From: Pseudodesulfovibrio sp. S3
GTDB taxonomy: Bacteria; Desulfobacterota; Desulfovibrionia; Desulfovibrionales; Desulfovibrionaceae
Assembly (NCBI RefSeq): GCF_004025585.1
Contig: NZ_QTZO01000008.1
Location: 1-64,000 of the forward strand
Direction: 5' to 3'
DNA length: 64,000 bases
The notes under the pieces are model-generated. The model was not told where the DNA came from. It saw only the letters and a list, made by a program, of their open reading frames with translations, and ran no database searches. The first letter of the stretch is position 1; every line of letters begins with the position of its first letter. Positions 55,794 through 64,000 of the stretch are shown piece after piece. The translations under genes were made by a program, and so were the position numbers.

Positions 55794-57203
55794 ATGGGAC
55801 AATACAGGCATGAACATGACAGTCTCGGTGAGGCGGAAGTCCCGGCAAGCGCCTATTACGGCGTGCAGACCATGCGGGCCCTGGATAATTTCCATATTTC
55901 GGGAATCACCATGGCCCACTATCCGAGGATGATCAACGCCCTCGCCTACGTCAAAATGGCCGCAGCCGAGGCCAATGCCTCCCTGGGAATGCTGGACGAG
56001 GACAAGAGCCGGGCCATAGTCCGCGCCTGCGAGGAGATTCTCGACGGCAAACTGCACGATCAGTTCGTGGTGGATGTCATGCAGGGCGGGGCGGGCACCT
56101 CGGCCAACATGAACGCCAACGAGGTCATCTGCAACCGGGCGCTGGAGCTCATGGGGCATGAGAAAGGGCAGTACGACAAGCTTCATCCCCTCAACGACGT
56201 GAATATGTCCCAGTCCACCAACGACGTGTATCCGTCTGCCCTGAACATCGCCCTGATTCTTGATATCCGGGAGCTGGTCGATGCCATGGACTATCTGCGC
56301 AAGGCGTTGAAACGCAAGGGCGAGGAATTTTCCGACGTGCTCAAGATGGGGCGCACCCAGTTGCAGGACGCCGTGCCCATGACCCTGGGGCAGGAGTTCT
56401 CGGCATGGTCGGTCATGGTAGGCGAGGATATGCAGCGGCTGGACGAGGCTCAGGCCCTGGTTCACGAAATCAACATGGGGGCCACGGCCATCGGCACCGG
56501 GCTGAACGCCCATCCCGACTACACCAGGACCGTCACGGAAAAACTTGTAAAGTCAACGACCCTGCAACTTATCTCCGCGCCGGATCTGGTCGAGGCCACC
56601 CAGGATACGGGTGTGTATGTTCAGCTCTCGGGCGTACTCAAGCGCGTGGCCGTAAAGATTTCCAAGATCTGCAACGACCTGCGTCTGCTTTCCAGCGGGC
56701 CGCGCTGCGGTCTGAACGAGATCAACCTGCCGCCCATGCAGCCCGGTTCCTCCATCATGCCGGGCAAGGTCAATCCGGTCATTCCAGAGGTGGTCAATCA
56801 GGTGGCCTTCACGGTCATCGGTCACGACGTCACGGTCACCATGGCCTGTGAGGCCGGGCAGTTGGAACTCAACGTCATGGAACCGGTCATCGGCTATTCC
56901 CTGTTCCAGTCCATGAACATGCTCAGAAGGGCCTGTCTCACCCTGGCGGACAAATGTGTGTCCGGCATCACGGCCAATAGGGAACATTGCCGGGAGATGG
57001 TGGAGAACTCCATTGGCCTGGTCACGGCCCTGAACCCGTTCATAGGGTACGAGAAGTCTGCGGAAATAGCCAAGGAGGCCATGGCCACGGGCGGTTCGGT
57101 CTACGAGATAGTTTTGGCCAAGGGGTATCTCAGCCAGGAAGAGCTGGATGATATCCTCAAGCCCGAGAACATGGTCAAGCCGAGGTATATCAAGCGGTCC
57201 TAA
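55794..57203 (+). CDS. aspA: Aspartate ammonia-lyase
   Basis: 469 residues of the fumarase/aspartase superfamily. It converts aspartate to fumarate and ammonia. The signature GSSIMPGKVNPVIPEVVNQV contains the catalytic Ser loop, and SQSTNDVYPSA and TGLNAHPDYT are typical of aspartase rather than fumarase. GGGGAGG precedes the ATG. In sulfate reducers fumarate made here can enter fumarate reduction or the C4 pathway. Confidence 0.95.
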   Translation: MGQYRHEHDSLGEAEVPASAYYGVQTMRALDNFHISGITMAHYPRMINALAYVKMAAAEANASLGMLDEDKSRAIVRACEEILDGKLHDQFVVDVMQGGAGTSANMNANEVICNRALELMGHEKGQYDKLHPLNDVNMSQSTNDVYPSALNIALILDIRELVDAMDYLRKALKRKGEEFSDVLKMGRTQLQDAVPMTLGQEFSAWSVMVGEDMQRLDEAQALVHEINMGATAIGTGLNAHPDYTRTVTEKLVKSTTLQLISAPDLVEATQDTGVYVQLSGVLKRVAVKISKICNDLRLLSSGPRCGLNEINLPPMQPGSSIMPGKVNPVIPEVVNQVAFTVIGHDVTVTMACEAGQLELNVMEPVIGYSLFQSMNMLRRACLTLADKCVSGITANREHCREMVENSIGLVTALNPFIGYEKSAEIAKEAMATGGSVYEIVLAKGYLSQEELDDILKPENMVKPRYIKRS

Positions 57204-57621
57204 GGTTTTTATCATTTGCTGAGGCCGGTTTTGCACCGCCTTTTCTTCGGCAGGGAATGCTGCCGTGCCGTCACTTGCCCGGGAAACGCCATCCTGAGGC
57301 GCGGGACCACGGACGAGTCGTGGGAAGCGCAGTCCGTGGTACGCGCTCGGCGATGAAAAGGCTGTTCGCCCATATTCCTGTCAGAGAGTACTGGAATCGC
57401 CAGTCTTCATTCGTTCCTGATTCCCGGTAGCCTTCGAATCCGGCCGTTCCCTGTGGGCGGGGTCTCGTCTTCCGACGCCACGCGGGGCATCCTGTTGCCG
57501 TCATTCCCTTTGGGGCTGAGCCTGTGTCGGCTGTTGCCTTTTGCGGCGACTTCCATTATTGTTTTCTAGATAAAATTGAGATTTTTACTTGTTTCTGTGA
57601 CTCGGAGCGGATGGAGGCAAT
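57204..57621. other. GC-rich gap with stem structures, no confident gene
   Basis: 418 bases between aspA and rlpA. No convincing coding frame; a 77-codon minus-strand frame at 57271-57504 has no family match and no good start. There is a clear inverted repeat ACCACGGAC / GTCCGTGGT (57306-57314 and 57332-57340). It could be a structured RNA or a decayed gene. Confidence 0.4.
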
Positions 57622-58377
57622 ATGCGTTATGTCGTAGTTCTGATCGCGGGATTTGTCCTGCTGACCATGGCCGGGTGTGGAACGATCAATCCGTTTCCCC
57701 AGCATGTCTACTCCACGCCGCCATCCGACAATTCTGCTGCCGCAAATGTCAAATATGATCCCAAGACCAACCCGTATACTGTCTTCGGGCAGACTTATTA
57801 CCCTCTTAAAACAGCAAGAGGGTACGACGAAGTAGGGTTGGCATCATGGTACGGAAAAGATTTTCATGGCAAGAAAACGGCCAACGGCCAAATTTACAAC
57901 ATGTACGGCGTGAGTGCAGCTCACAAGACCCTGCCCTTGGGGTCGCGGGTCCAGGTGACCAATCTCTATAACAACCGGAGTGTCATTCTGGTCATCAATG
58001 ACCGGGGCCCCTTTGTGAACGAGCGTATTCTCGATCTGTCCTATGGCGCTGCCAAAAAGCTCGGTACCGTAGAGAGCGGGGTGGTCAAGGTGCGGGTTAC
58101 GTCTCTGGGGTCGGAGCTTGTCCCTGAGCGAATAACGGTGGCGTCAGCCAAGCGATATCATGTGCGGGTAGGGGCGTTTGCCGTGCGTGACAATGCCGAG
58201 CGGGTGCACCGGCAATTGCTCGGGGCAGGCTATACGAATGCGAACATTGTCATGGTCACCAGGGATGGGCAGGTACTGCATATTGTCCAGGCCGGGAGCT
58301 TCAACAACCGGGATCAGGCCGAAGGCGTTCTGGAACGGTTGAAGGGTGAATTCCCGACCAGCTATATTATCAGTTGA
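57622..58377 (+). CDS. RlpA-like lipoprotein with DPBB and SPOR domains
   Basis: 251 residues. A lipoprotein signal ends at Cys19 (LLTMAGC). The double-psi beta-barrel domain (about 72-160) contains LASWYGKDFHGKKTANGQ and INDRGPF with the catalytic-type Asp. A SPOR domain (about 177-250) binds denuded peptidoglycan at division sites. RlpA proteins are lytic transglycosylases in some bacteria. GGAGG precedes the ATG. Confidence 0.92.
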   Translation: MRYVVVLIAGFVLLTMAGCGTINPFPQHVYSTPPSDNSAAANVKYDPKTNPYTVFGQTYYPLKTARGYDEVGLASWYGKDFHGKKTANGQIYNMYGVSAAHKTLPLGSRVQVTNLYNNRSVILVINDRGPFVNERILDLSYGAAKKLGTVESGVVKVRVTSLGSELVPERITVASAKRYHVRVGAFAVRDNAERVHRQLLGAGYTNANIVMVTRDGQVLHIVQAGSFNNRDQAEGVLERLKGEFPTSYIIS

Positions 58378-58539
58378 AGTTCAAGAAAAACCCTGGCAAA
58401 AGGTCCGGTGCTTATGTAAAAAGTCACACAGGGCGGCGCTTTTTGGCTTCCCATAAGCTTGACGAGCGTGTATGACACTTAGGAAATTAAGTGCGTGTCA
58501 TTTGTAAATAGCATCAAAAAACAATTATAGGAGTTTTTT

Positions 58540-58812
58540 ATGACCAAAGCTGAACTCGTAGCGAAAATTGCGGAAAAGAACGGTACTTCCAAAACTCAGG
58601 CTGAAGCTTCCATGAATGCCATTCTGGATATCATTCAGGATGAACTGGCTGCCGGTAACAAATTGACTCTGACCGGTTTCGGTACCTTCAGCGTGAGCGA
58701 ACGTAAGGCTCGCACTGGCCGCAATCCCCGTACCGGCGCGGAAATCAAGATCCCCGCTTGCAAGGTTGCTCAGTTCAAGCCCGGAAAGGTTTTGAAGGAC
58801 GCCGTAAAATAA
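58540..58812 (+). CDS. HU-family DNA-binding protein
   Basis: 90 residues, full-length HU. Starts TKAELVAKIAEKNGTSKTQ and contains GFGTFSV and the DNA-binding arm RKARTGRNPRTGAEI. It bends and compacts DNA as a dimer. A strong terminator follows. Which HU/IHF paralog it is cannot be decided. Confidence 0.95.
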   Translation: MTKAELVAKIAEKNGTSKTQAEASMNAILDIIQDELAAGNKLTLTGFGTFSVSERKARTGRNPRTGAEIKIPACKVAQFKPGKVLKDAVK

Positions 58813-58836
58813 GTTTGCGATCACGTTTGAGGAAGG

Positions 58837-58867
58837 AAAACCCCTTGGCTTGCCATGGGGTTTTCTT
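58837..58867 (+). terminator. Terminator after the HU gene
   Basis: AAAACCCCTTGG / CCATGGGGTTTT stem with one mismatch and loop CTTG, followed by a T-rich run. Confidence 0.85.
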
Positions 58868-58922
58868 GTTTTTTTGTGTTGGCGGTGAAGGAGCCTTTCG
58901 TCTAATTGGGGTGCAGTGGGAG

Positions 58923-58962
58923 AAAAAAAGTGGCTCCCCGCCCGTGGGTGGGGCGGAGAGCC
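58923..58962 (-). terminator. Terminator at the end of the lactate/acetate operon
   Basis: GGCTCTCCGCC / GGCGGGGAGCC (minus strand) with one wobble and a 9-base loop, followed by a T-run. It lies about 95 bases after the lutAB stop codon. Confidence 0.7.
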
Positions 58963-59055
58963 TATTGAGGCCGATTCATTCGGGAGGAAGCAGGGTATGC
59001 GCTTCTGTGGATTGCGGTCCTTAACCTTCTGAGAGCCTCAAATCTATCATGGGTG

Positions 59056-61206
59056 TCATTTTTTGTTGCCGGACAGGGCTTCGGCAATGTGCTTCACCTT
59101 GATGGCAGAGCCGCGCTTTTTGAGTCCGCCCTTCAGCTGCATGATGCAGCCGGGGCAGTCGGTGAGCAGGGTATCGGCGCCGGTGGCCTCGACATTGTCG
59201 AGTTTCTTTTTCAACAGTTCGGCCGAGAGTTCGGGGAATTTCATGGAGAAGGTTCCGCCGAATCCGCAGCAGACCTCTTCCTCGGCGCATTCCACGTATT
59301 CCAGGCCGCTCGTCTCGATCAACTTGCGCGGTGCATCGTGCACGTCGAGCCCTCGACACAGGTGGCAGGGGGCGTGGTAGGTGGCTTTTTCGCCAGTCTG
59401 TGCGAAGTCGCCCTGCTTCACCTTGAGCACGTCATTGACGAAGGAGGAGTAGTCGATGATCTTGGCAGCGAACGCATCGGCCCTGAGTTTGAGCGACGGT
59501 TTGTCCATGACCAGTTTGGGATAGTTGTGCTTCAGGTGGGAGGCGCAGGAGGCGCACAGGGTGATGATGTAGTCGTAGGCATCGGGGTCAAAGGCGCTCA
59601 GGTTCTGTGCAGCCACGTCCTTGGAGGCCTTGATCTCGCCCATCATCTGCACCGGCAGACCACAGCATGATTGTTTGATCGGGTAATCCATGGCCACGCC
59701 GTTGGCTGCGAACAGGTCCACGGCTGCCTGCATCTGCTCGGGATAGACGAAGTCCTGCACGCAGCCCGAAAACAGGGCCACGCGGCATTTGGGATTGTTC
59801 ACCACGGGTTGGTTTTTCTGCCACCAGTCGCGGAACGGAGTTTCGGCAATGGTCGGAAGGGCGCGGAAGCTGTGCTCCTTGGAGAAGATCATCGGCAGGT
59901 GGCGGATGAAACCGTCCTTTTCGGCCACGGGTTTCTGACCCCATTTGGCCGTGCGCAGCAGGGTGTGAAACAGTTTGCGGTTCTTGAGCACCTTGCCCAG
60001 CAGGAAAGAGGGCAGCGGATGGCCGTCTTCTTCCAGGATGCGGGCATGAATCTCCTTGATCAGGCGGGGCAGGTCGATGCCGCCGGCACAAACGTCCTTG
60101 CACGCCTCACAGTTGATACAGTTCTGGACCAGGTTCTTGGCCTTGTCCTTGCCATGGAAGAAGTAGGTCAGGATCAGGCCGATGGCTCCGATATAGATGT
60201 GGCCCATCTTGTGACCGCCCACCAGCCGGTAGACCGGGCAGACGTTGGCGCAGGCTCCGCAGCGCACGCAGCGGTTGACCTGGGAGAAGAGCGGGTCCTT
60301 GAGCAGCTCGGAGCGGCCGTTGTCCAGGACCACGTAGTGGATTTCCTTCCTGTTGTCTTCGGCGGCCAGACATTCGTTGGCCCCGGTGATCCAGGTGACG
60401 TAGGAGGTGATTTGTTGGCCGGTGGCGTTGCGCGGCAGAACCTTGATGATGCGCAGTGCGTCGTGCAGTGTGGCCAGGAGCTTGTCTATGCCCATGAGCG
60501 CCACGTGGACGCGGGGCAGGGTGGACACCAGGCGGGCGTTGCCCTCGTTGGTGATCAGGCCGATGCCCCCGGTCTCTGCCACGGCGAAGTTCGCTCCGGT
60601 AATGCCCATGTCCGCTTCAACGTATTTCTGCCGCAATTCGCGGCGGGCTACCTTGACCAGTTTCTCGATCTCCGAGTCCTGCTTCGTGCCGGTGACCTCG
60701 GTGAAGAGATCCCCGACCTGATGGCGGGAGAGGTGGATGGCGGGCATGACCATGTGGGACGGGCCTTCGTGGCGCAGTTGGATGATCCATTCGCCCAGGT
60801 CGGTCTCGGTCACTTCCAGGCCGGCGTCTTCCAGGTCATGGTTGAGCAGGGTTTCCTCTGCGGTCATGGACTTTGACTTGACGATCTTCTTGCAGCCCGT
60901 ATCCTTGGCGATCCTGGCGATGATGCGGTTGGCCTCGTCGCCGTCCTTGGCAAAGTGGACGTGGACGCCCGCTGCCTCGGCGTTCTTCTTGAACTCCTTG
61001 TACAAAGCCTCGTAGTTTTCCCCGGCGGCATCCTTGGAGCAGGCTATGTCGTTTATCAGGCCACGCACATCCATGTCCTTGAATGCGTTGGCGCGTCCGG
61101 CGCGGTAGGCTATGGCGAAATTGTCGAGGGTGGTGCGCAGAAAACTGTTGTCCAGGGACTCGTGAAGTTCCTTGCGGTATTCTTTCAGATCATGTGCTTT
61201 TTGCAT
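59056..61206 (-). CDS. LutB-LutA fusion, lactate-oxidation iron-sulfur protein
   Basis: 716 residues, a fusion of LutB (LUD domain plus two ferredoxin clusters) with LutA (CCG domains), as in Desulfovibrio DVU3033. Cluster Cys: C313-C323 (CVRCGACANVCP) and C363-C373 (CINCEACKDVC). The C-terminal half has CCG motifs SCCGLP and EVCCGFGGTF. With LutC it oxidises L-lactate to pyruvate and feeds electrons into the membrane or ferredoxin pool. It is last in the pta-ackA-lutC-lutAB operon. Confidence 0.93.
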   Translation of the reverse strand: MQKAHDLKEYRKELHESLDNSFLRTTLDNFAIAYRAGRANAFKDMDVRGLINDIACSKDAAGENYEALYKEFKKNAEAAGVHVHFAKDGDEANRIIARIAKDTGCKKIVKSKSMTAEETLLNHDLEDAGLEVTETDLGEWIIQLRHEGPSHMVMPAIHLSRHQVGDLFTEVTGTKQDSEIEKLVKVARRELRQKYVEADMGITGANFAVAETGGIGLITNEGNARLVSTLPRVHVALMGIDKLLATLHDALRIIKVLPRNATGQQITSYVTWITGANECLAAEDNRKEIHYVVLDNGRSELLKDPLFSQVNRCVRCGACANVCPVYRLVGGHKMGHIYIGAIGLILTYFFHGKDKAKNLVQNCINCEACKDVCAGGIDLPRLIKEIHARILEEDGHPLPSFLLGKVLKNRKLFHTLLRTAKWGQKPVAEKDGFIRHLPMIFSKEHSFRALPTIAETPFRDWWQKNQPVVNNPKCRVALFSGCVQDFVYPEQMQAAVDLFAANGVAMDYPIKQSCCGLPVQMMGEIKASKDVAAQNLSAFDPDAYDYIITLCASCASHLKHNYPKLVMDKPSLKLRADAFAAKIIDYSSFVNDVLKVKQGDFAQTGEKATYHAPCHLCRGLDVHDAPRKLIETSGLEYVECAEEEVCCGFGGTFSMKFPELSAELLKKKLDNVEATGADTLLTDCPGCIMQLKGGLKKRGSAIKVKHIAEALSGNKK

Positions 61207-61208
61207 GA

Positions 61209-61835
61209 CTAGTCCTCCAGGATCAGGATGTGCAGTTCAAGCGGGCCGTGAACGCCCAGTGCCAAAACTCGTTCGATGTCGGCGGTTCGGCTGGCCCCGG
61301 TGATGAAGGCCAGATAATCAGGCGTCTTCTTCATGCGGGTGAGCATCATCTTTTCCACTTCATAGGTGTTGGCCCGGATTTTTGATTTAGGCAGGACGCA
61401 GACATGGAATTCACTGACCATGGTGGCGAGACGCAGTTCTTCATCGGGGCAGTCGAGCATCAGCGTGCCGGTGTCTGCGATCCCGTATTCCGCAAAGGTG
61501 AAGCCGATATCCACGCCTGCCAGATGGTCGCGCATGCCCTTGTCGATACACTCGAATCCGGCTTTTTCGGCCCCTTGGGCCAGCTTCTTGTAAAGGTCCT
61601 GCTTAAGACCTGGAGCGGCGATCACTTTTTTTTGCTTGGTGTCGCACAGGGCTTCCGCCTTTGCTGACAGGTCCGCTTCACAGCCGCTGACAAGGAGTTG
61701 GCAGGCTTCTTTCTTGTCGCACAAGTCGATAACATATCGTAATGCTTCGTCTTCATTGGTAATATTTGTTACAATAGCGGAAACAAGTTCTGCCTTTTCA
61801 ACAAATTTTTGGTACAAGTCATTCTTGGAAGGCAT
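61209..61835 (-). CDS. lutC: LutC-type lactate utilisation protein
   Basis: 208 residues of the LUD domain family. Typical text: VDIGFTFAEYGIADTGTLML and LAFITGASRTADIERVLALGVHGP. It acts with LutA and LutB in L-lactate oxidation. The ATG at 61835 has GGAGG eight bases upstream; an earlier ATG at 61850 is possible. It is two bases from lutAB. Confidence 0.93.
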   Translation of the reverse strand: MPSKNDLYQKFVEKAELVSAIVTNITNEDEALRYVIDLCDKKEACQLLVSGCEADLSAKAEALCDTKQKKVIAAPGLKQDLYKKLAQGAEKAGFECIDKGMRDHLAGVDIGFTFAEYGIADTGTLMLDCPDEELRLATMVSEFHVCVLPKSKIRANTYEVEKMMLTRMKKTPDYLAFITGASRTADIERVLALGVHGPLELHILILED

Positions 61836-61895
61836 GGTGCCAACCTCCATGTATGTTAGCCTCAAGGCCAGGATAGGCCTCCGCAACAAGGCTTT

Positions 61896-63098
61896 TTAGT
61901 TAACTAATTCTTTGGTTTCACGCGCTATTGCGAGTTCTTCGTTCGTTGGGATGACCCAGATTGCGACCGCGCTGTCAGCTGTGCTGATTTTCAGTGGTCC
62001 CTTGGCTCGCTGGTTGTTCTCGTTTTCGTCGATTTTAATACCGAAACATTCCAGTCCCTTGACGGATTCACGACGCACAATACTGTCGTTTTCGCCAATA
62101 CCGGCAGTGAAGACGATGGCATCCACGCGACCGAGTACGGCCATGAAGGAGCCGATGTATTTGCGGTTCCGGTAGGTTTGGACGTCCAGGGCGAGCTTGG
62201 CTTTTTCATCGCCCTTTTCAATGGCTGCATGAATGTCGCGCATGTCGTTCATGCCGCACAATCCCTTGAGGCCGGACTCTTTGTTGAGCATTGTATCGAC
62301 TTGTTCGGAAGTCATATCGCGGGTCCGGGCCAAAAGGGCGTGCAGGGCCGGGTCCACATCCCCGGAACGGGTTCCCATGACAAGGCCTTCCAGTGGCGTG
62401 ATGCCCATGGAGGTGTCCACGGCCTTGCCGTTTTTGGTGGCAGTCATGGAACAGCCGTTGCCCAGGTGAACAGTGATGACATTGAATTCATCAAAGGGTT
62501 TTCCGACGATGCGGGCGGCCTCTTTGGCAACAAAGGCGTGTGAGGTGCCGTGGAAACCGTATCGGCGAATGCGCAATTCATCATACAGATCATACGGCAG
62601 TGCATACATATAGGCTTCTGGCGGCAAGGTCTGGTGATAGGCGGTGTCCATGACGACGACCTGCGGCACTTCCGGGAACAGGCGGCGTGCTACATTGATA
62701 CCGGCCAGGTGGCCCGGGTTGTGAAGCGGAGCCAGGGGAATCAGTTTTTCCAGCTCCTCGACCACGGCGTCGTCGACCAGGGTAGGCTGGTGCAGTGTTT
62801 CGCCGCCGTGCACGATTCGATGTCCGATGGCCGTGATTTCACACTTGTCCTTGACCACGCCTTTTTCTCCGCAAATGAGATCAATGGCGAGTGTCATGCC
62901 TATTTCATGGTTGGGAATGGGCTGCTCAAGCGTGATCTTTTCGGCGGCACCGCTGTCGGGTGCGGCTTTGTGTGTCAGGCTCCCTGTTTCTTCACCAATG
63001 CGTTCAACGAGGCCGGAGCAGAGAATGAACTCGTTTTCCATGTCGAGCAGTTGGTACTTGATGGACGAGCTGCCAGAGTTGATTACAAGTACTTTCAT
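61896..63098 (-). CDS. ackA: Acetate kinase
   Basis: 400 residues, full length. Starts KVLVINSGSSSIKYQLLDME and has the family motifs RIVHGGE, FGTSH-like text (YGFHGTSHAFV), VHLGNGCSMTA and GIGENDSIVRRE. It makes ATP from acetyl phosphate and ADP during lactate oxidation to acetate. Its start directly follows the pta stop codon. Confidence 0.97.
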   Translation of the reverse strand: MKVLVINSGSSSIKYQLLDMENEFILCSGLVERIGEETGSLTHKAAPDSGAAEKITLEQPIPNHEIGMTLAIDLICGEKGVVKDKCEITAIGHRIVHGGETLHQPTLVDDAVVEELEKLIPLAPLHNPGHLAGINVARRLFPEVPQVVVMDTAYHQTLPPEAYMYALPYDLYDELRIRRYGFHGTSHAFVAKEAARIVGKPFDEFNVITVHLGNGCSMTATKNGKAVDTSMGITPLEGLVMGTRSGDVDPALHALLARTRDMTSEQVDTMLNKESGLKGLCGMNDMRDIHAAIEKGDEKAKLALDVQTYRNRKYIGSFMAVLGRVDAIVFTAGIGENDSIVRRESVKGLECFGIKIDENENNQRAKGPLKISTADSAVAIWVIPTNEELAIARETKELVN

Positions 63099-64000
63099 TT
63101 ATTCACCCTTTTCTGCCTGGGCCTGGATGGCTGTTATGGTGATGGTGTTGACGATGTCGGGAACGGTGCACCCACGTGACAGGTCGTTGACCGGCTTGTT
63201 CAATCCTTGGAGGATCGGGCCGATGGCCACGGCGTTGGCGGCCCGCTGTACTGCCTTGTAGGTGTTGTTGCCGGTATTCAGGTCCGGGAAGACGAATACG
63301 GTGGCATGTCCCGCCACTTTGGAATTGGGCATTTTGACCTGAGCCACTTCCGGGTCCACGGCGGCATCGTACTGGATCGGTCCTTCTATGGGGTAGTCCA
63401 GGCCGCGTTCCTGTACCAAACTCCTGGCGATATTGGTCGCTTCGGTGACCTTGTCCACATCCTCGCCCTTGCCGGATGAGCCGGTGGAGTAGCTGAGCAT
63501 GGCCACGCGCGGTTCGATGCCGAAGATGCATGCGGTCCCGGCCGAGCTGATGGCAATCTCTGCCAGTTGCTGGGCGTTGGGGTTGGTGTTCACGGCGCAG
63601 TCTCCGTATACGAGTACGCGGTCCTTGAGGCACATGAGGAAGACCGAGGAGACGATGGAACTGCCGGGCTTGGTCTTGACGAATTCGAAAGCGGGTCGGA
63701 TTGTCTGGGCCGTTGTGGTGACGGAGCCTGAAACCATGCCGTCGGCAAAGCCCTTGTGGACCATCATGGTGCCGAAATAGGTCGGGTCGGACATGCGGTC
63801 CCAGGCCATTTCTGCGATGACGCCCTTGTGTTTCCTGAGTTCCAGGTATTCTTCGGCAAAGGAATCGAGCAGGTCGGAGTTGGCCGGGTCAATGATGGTG
63901 GCCCCGGAAATGTCCACACCATAGGTGGACGCGTTGGTTTTGATGGTGGTTTCGTTGCCGAGCAGGACGATGTCGGCCGCGCCTCGTCTGAGCACGATGT
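63099..64000 (-). CDS. pta: Phosphate acetyltransferase, C-terminal part (runs off window)
   Basis: About 300 C-terminal residues are visible of a protein normally near 700. Text GTMMVHKGFADGMVSGSVTTTAQTIRPA, SYSTGSSGKGEDVDKV and GHATVFVFPDLNTGNNTYKAVQRAA is typical. It converts acetyl-CoA and phosphate to acetyl phosphate, the substrate of ackA beside it. The N-terminus lies outside the window. Confidence 0.95.
   Translation of the reverse strand, partial: IVLRRGAADIVLLGNETTIKTNASTYGVDISGATIIDPANSDLLDSFAEEYLELRKHKGVIAEMAWDRMSDPTYFGTMMVHKGFADGMVSGSVTTTAQTIRPAFEFVKTKPGSSIVSSVFLMCLKDRVLVYGDCAVNTNPNAQQLAEIAISSAGTACIFGIEPRVAMLSYSTGSSGKGEDVDKVTEATNIARSLVQERGLDYPIEGPIQYDAAVDPEVAQVKMPNSKVAGHATVFVFPDLNTGNNTYKAVQRAANAVAIGPILQGLNKPVNDLSRGCTVPDIVNTITITAIQAQAEKGE

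Noticed and set aside
57271-57504. 77-codon minus-strand ORF
   Set aside because: No recognisable domain, no ribosome binding site, and the region shows stem structures that better explain its pattern.

Overview
The window reads as a chromosomal stretch from a sulfate-reducing deltaproteobacterium of the Desulfovibrionaceae (Desulfovibrio or Pseudodesulfovibrio-like). The clearest sign is the cluster at 59056-64000, pta-ackA-lutC-lutAB, which matches the organic-acid oxidation region known in Desulfovibrio. Supporting signs are a rubredoxin, three tungsten-type aldehyde:ferredoxin oxidoreductases (AORs), two sigma-54 activators and a high-GC codon bias. This assignment is inferred from gene content, not from a database search.

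Layout. 1-2216: MocR-type regulator (partial), divergent azlCD and an Asp/Glu racemase. 2244-6859: an acyl-CoA synthetase carrying an inserted block of seven 11-residue repeats, a periplasmic cyclophilin, a glycosyltransferase with a CheY-like protein, and a small orphan protein. 7002-10354: a PAS/sigma-54 regulator with a degenerate receiver domain and a thioredoxin-fold protein lacking CxxC. 10439-24611: a 12-gene minus-strand operon (gabT, AOR, potABCD, amidohydrolase, patA, AOR, ferredoxin, aguA, aguB) preceded by its own sigma-54 activator (25006-26712). 26967-29994: a solute-binding protein and a chemoreceptor. 30060-34230: a small mosaic island beside tRNA-Ala (truncated element ATPase, RHS protein, small membrane protein, degraded IS1595-family transposase). 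34292-39823: CgeB-like glycosyltransferase, rlmE, yebC, ruvC, ruvA, ruvB and rubredoxin. 40057-43851: a third AOR with a class II aldolase-like partner and a CPBP protease. 43944-49448: assorted small proteins, a DUF401 transporter, a Cys-rich ferredoxin protein, a DUF202 protein and an EamA exporter. 49452-52315: tungstate ABC transporter wtpABC. 52532-58812: typA, aromatic amino acid permease, aspA, rlpA and HU. 59056-64000: lactate/acetate module.

The most interesting system is the 14-kb operon. Its genes give an almost complete route from imported agmatine or putrescine to succinate: PotABCD uptake; AguA and AguB convert agmatine to putrescine; PatA makes 4-aminobutyraldehyde; an AOR oxidises it to GABA; GabT makes succinate semialdehyde; the second AOR oxidises it to succinate. 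The operon holds two tungsten AORs and a four-cluster ferredoxin where textbook pathways use NAD(P)-linked aldehyde dehydrogenases (PuuC/PatD and GabD). If correct, polyamine breakdown here would feed low-potential electrons to ferredoxin. The wtpABC transporter in the same window could supply the tungsten. The substrate assignment of each AOR is inference from gene context.

Limits: no database or folding program was used. Family calls rest on motifs and remembered family sequences. Start sites were chosen by visible Shine-Dalgarno sequences and some remain ambiguous.
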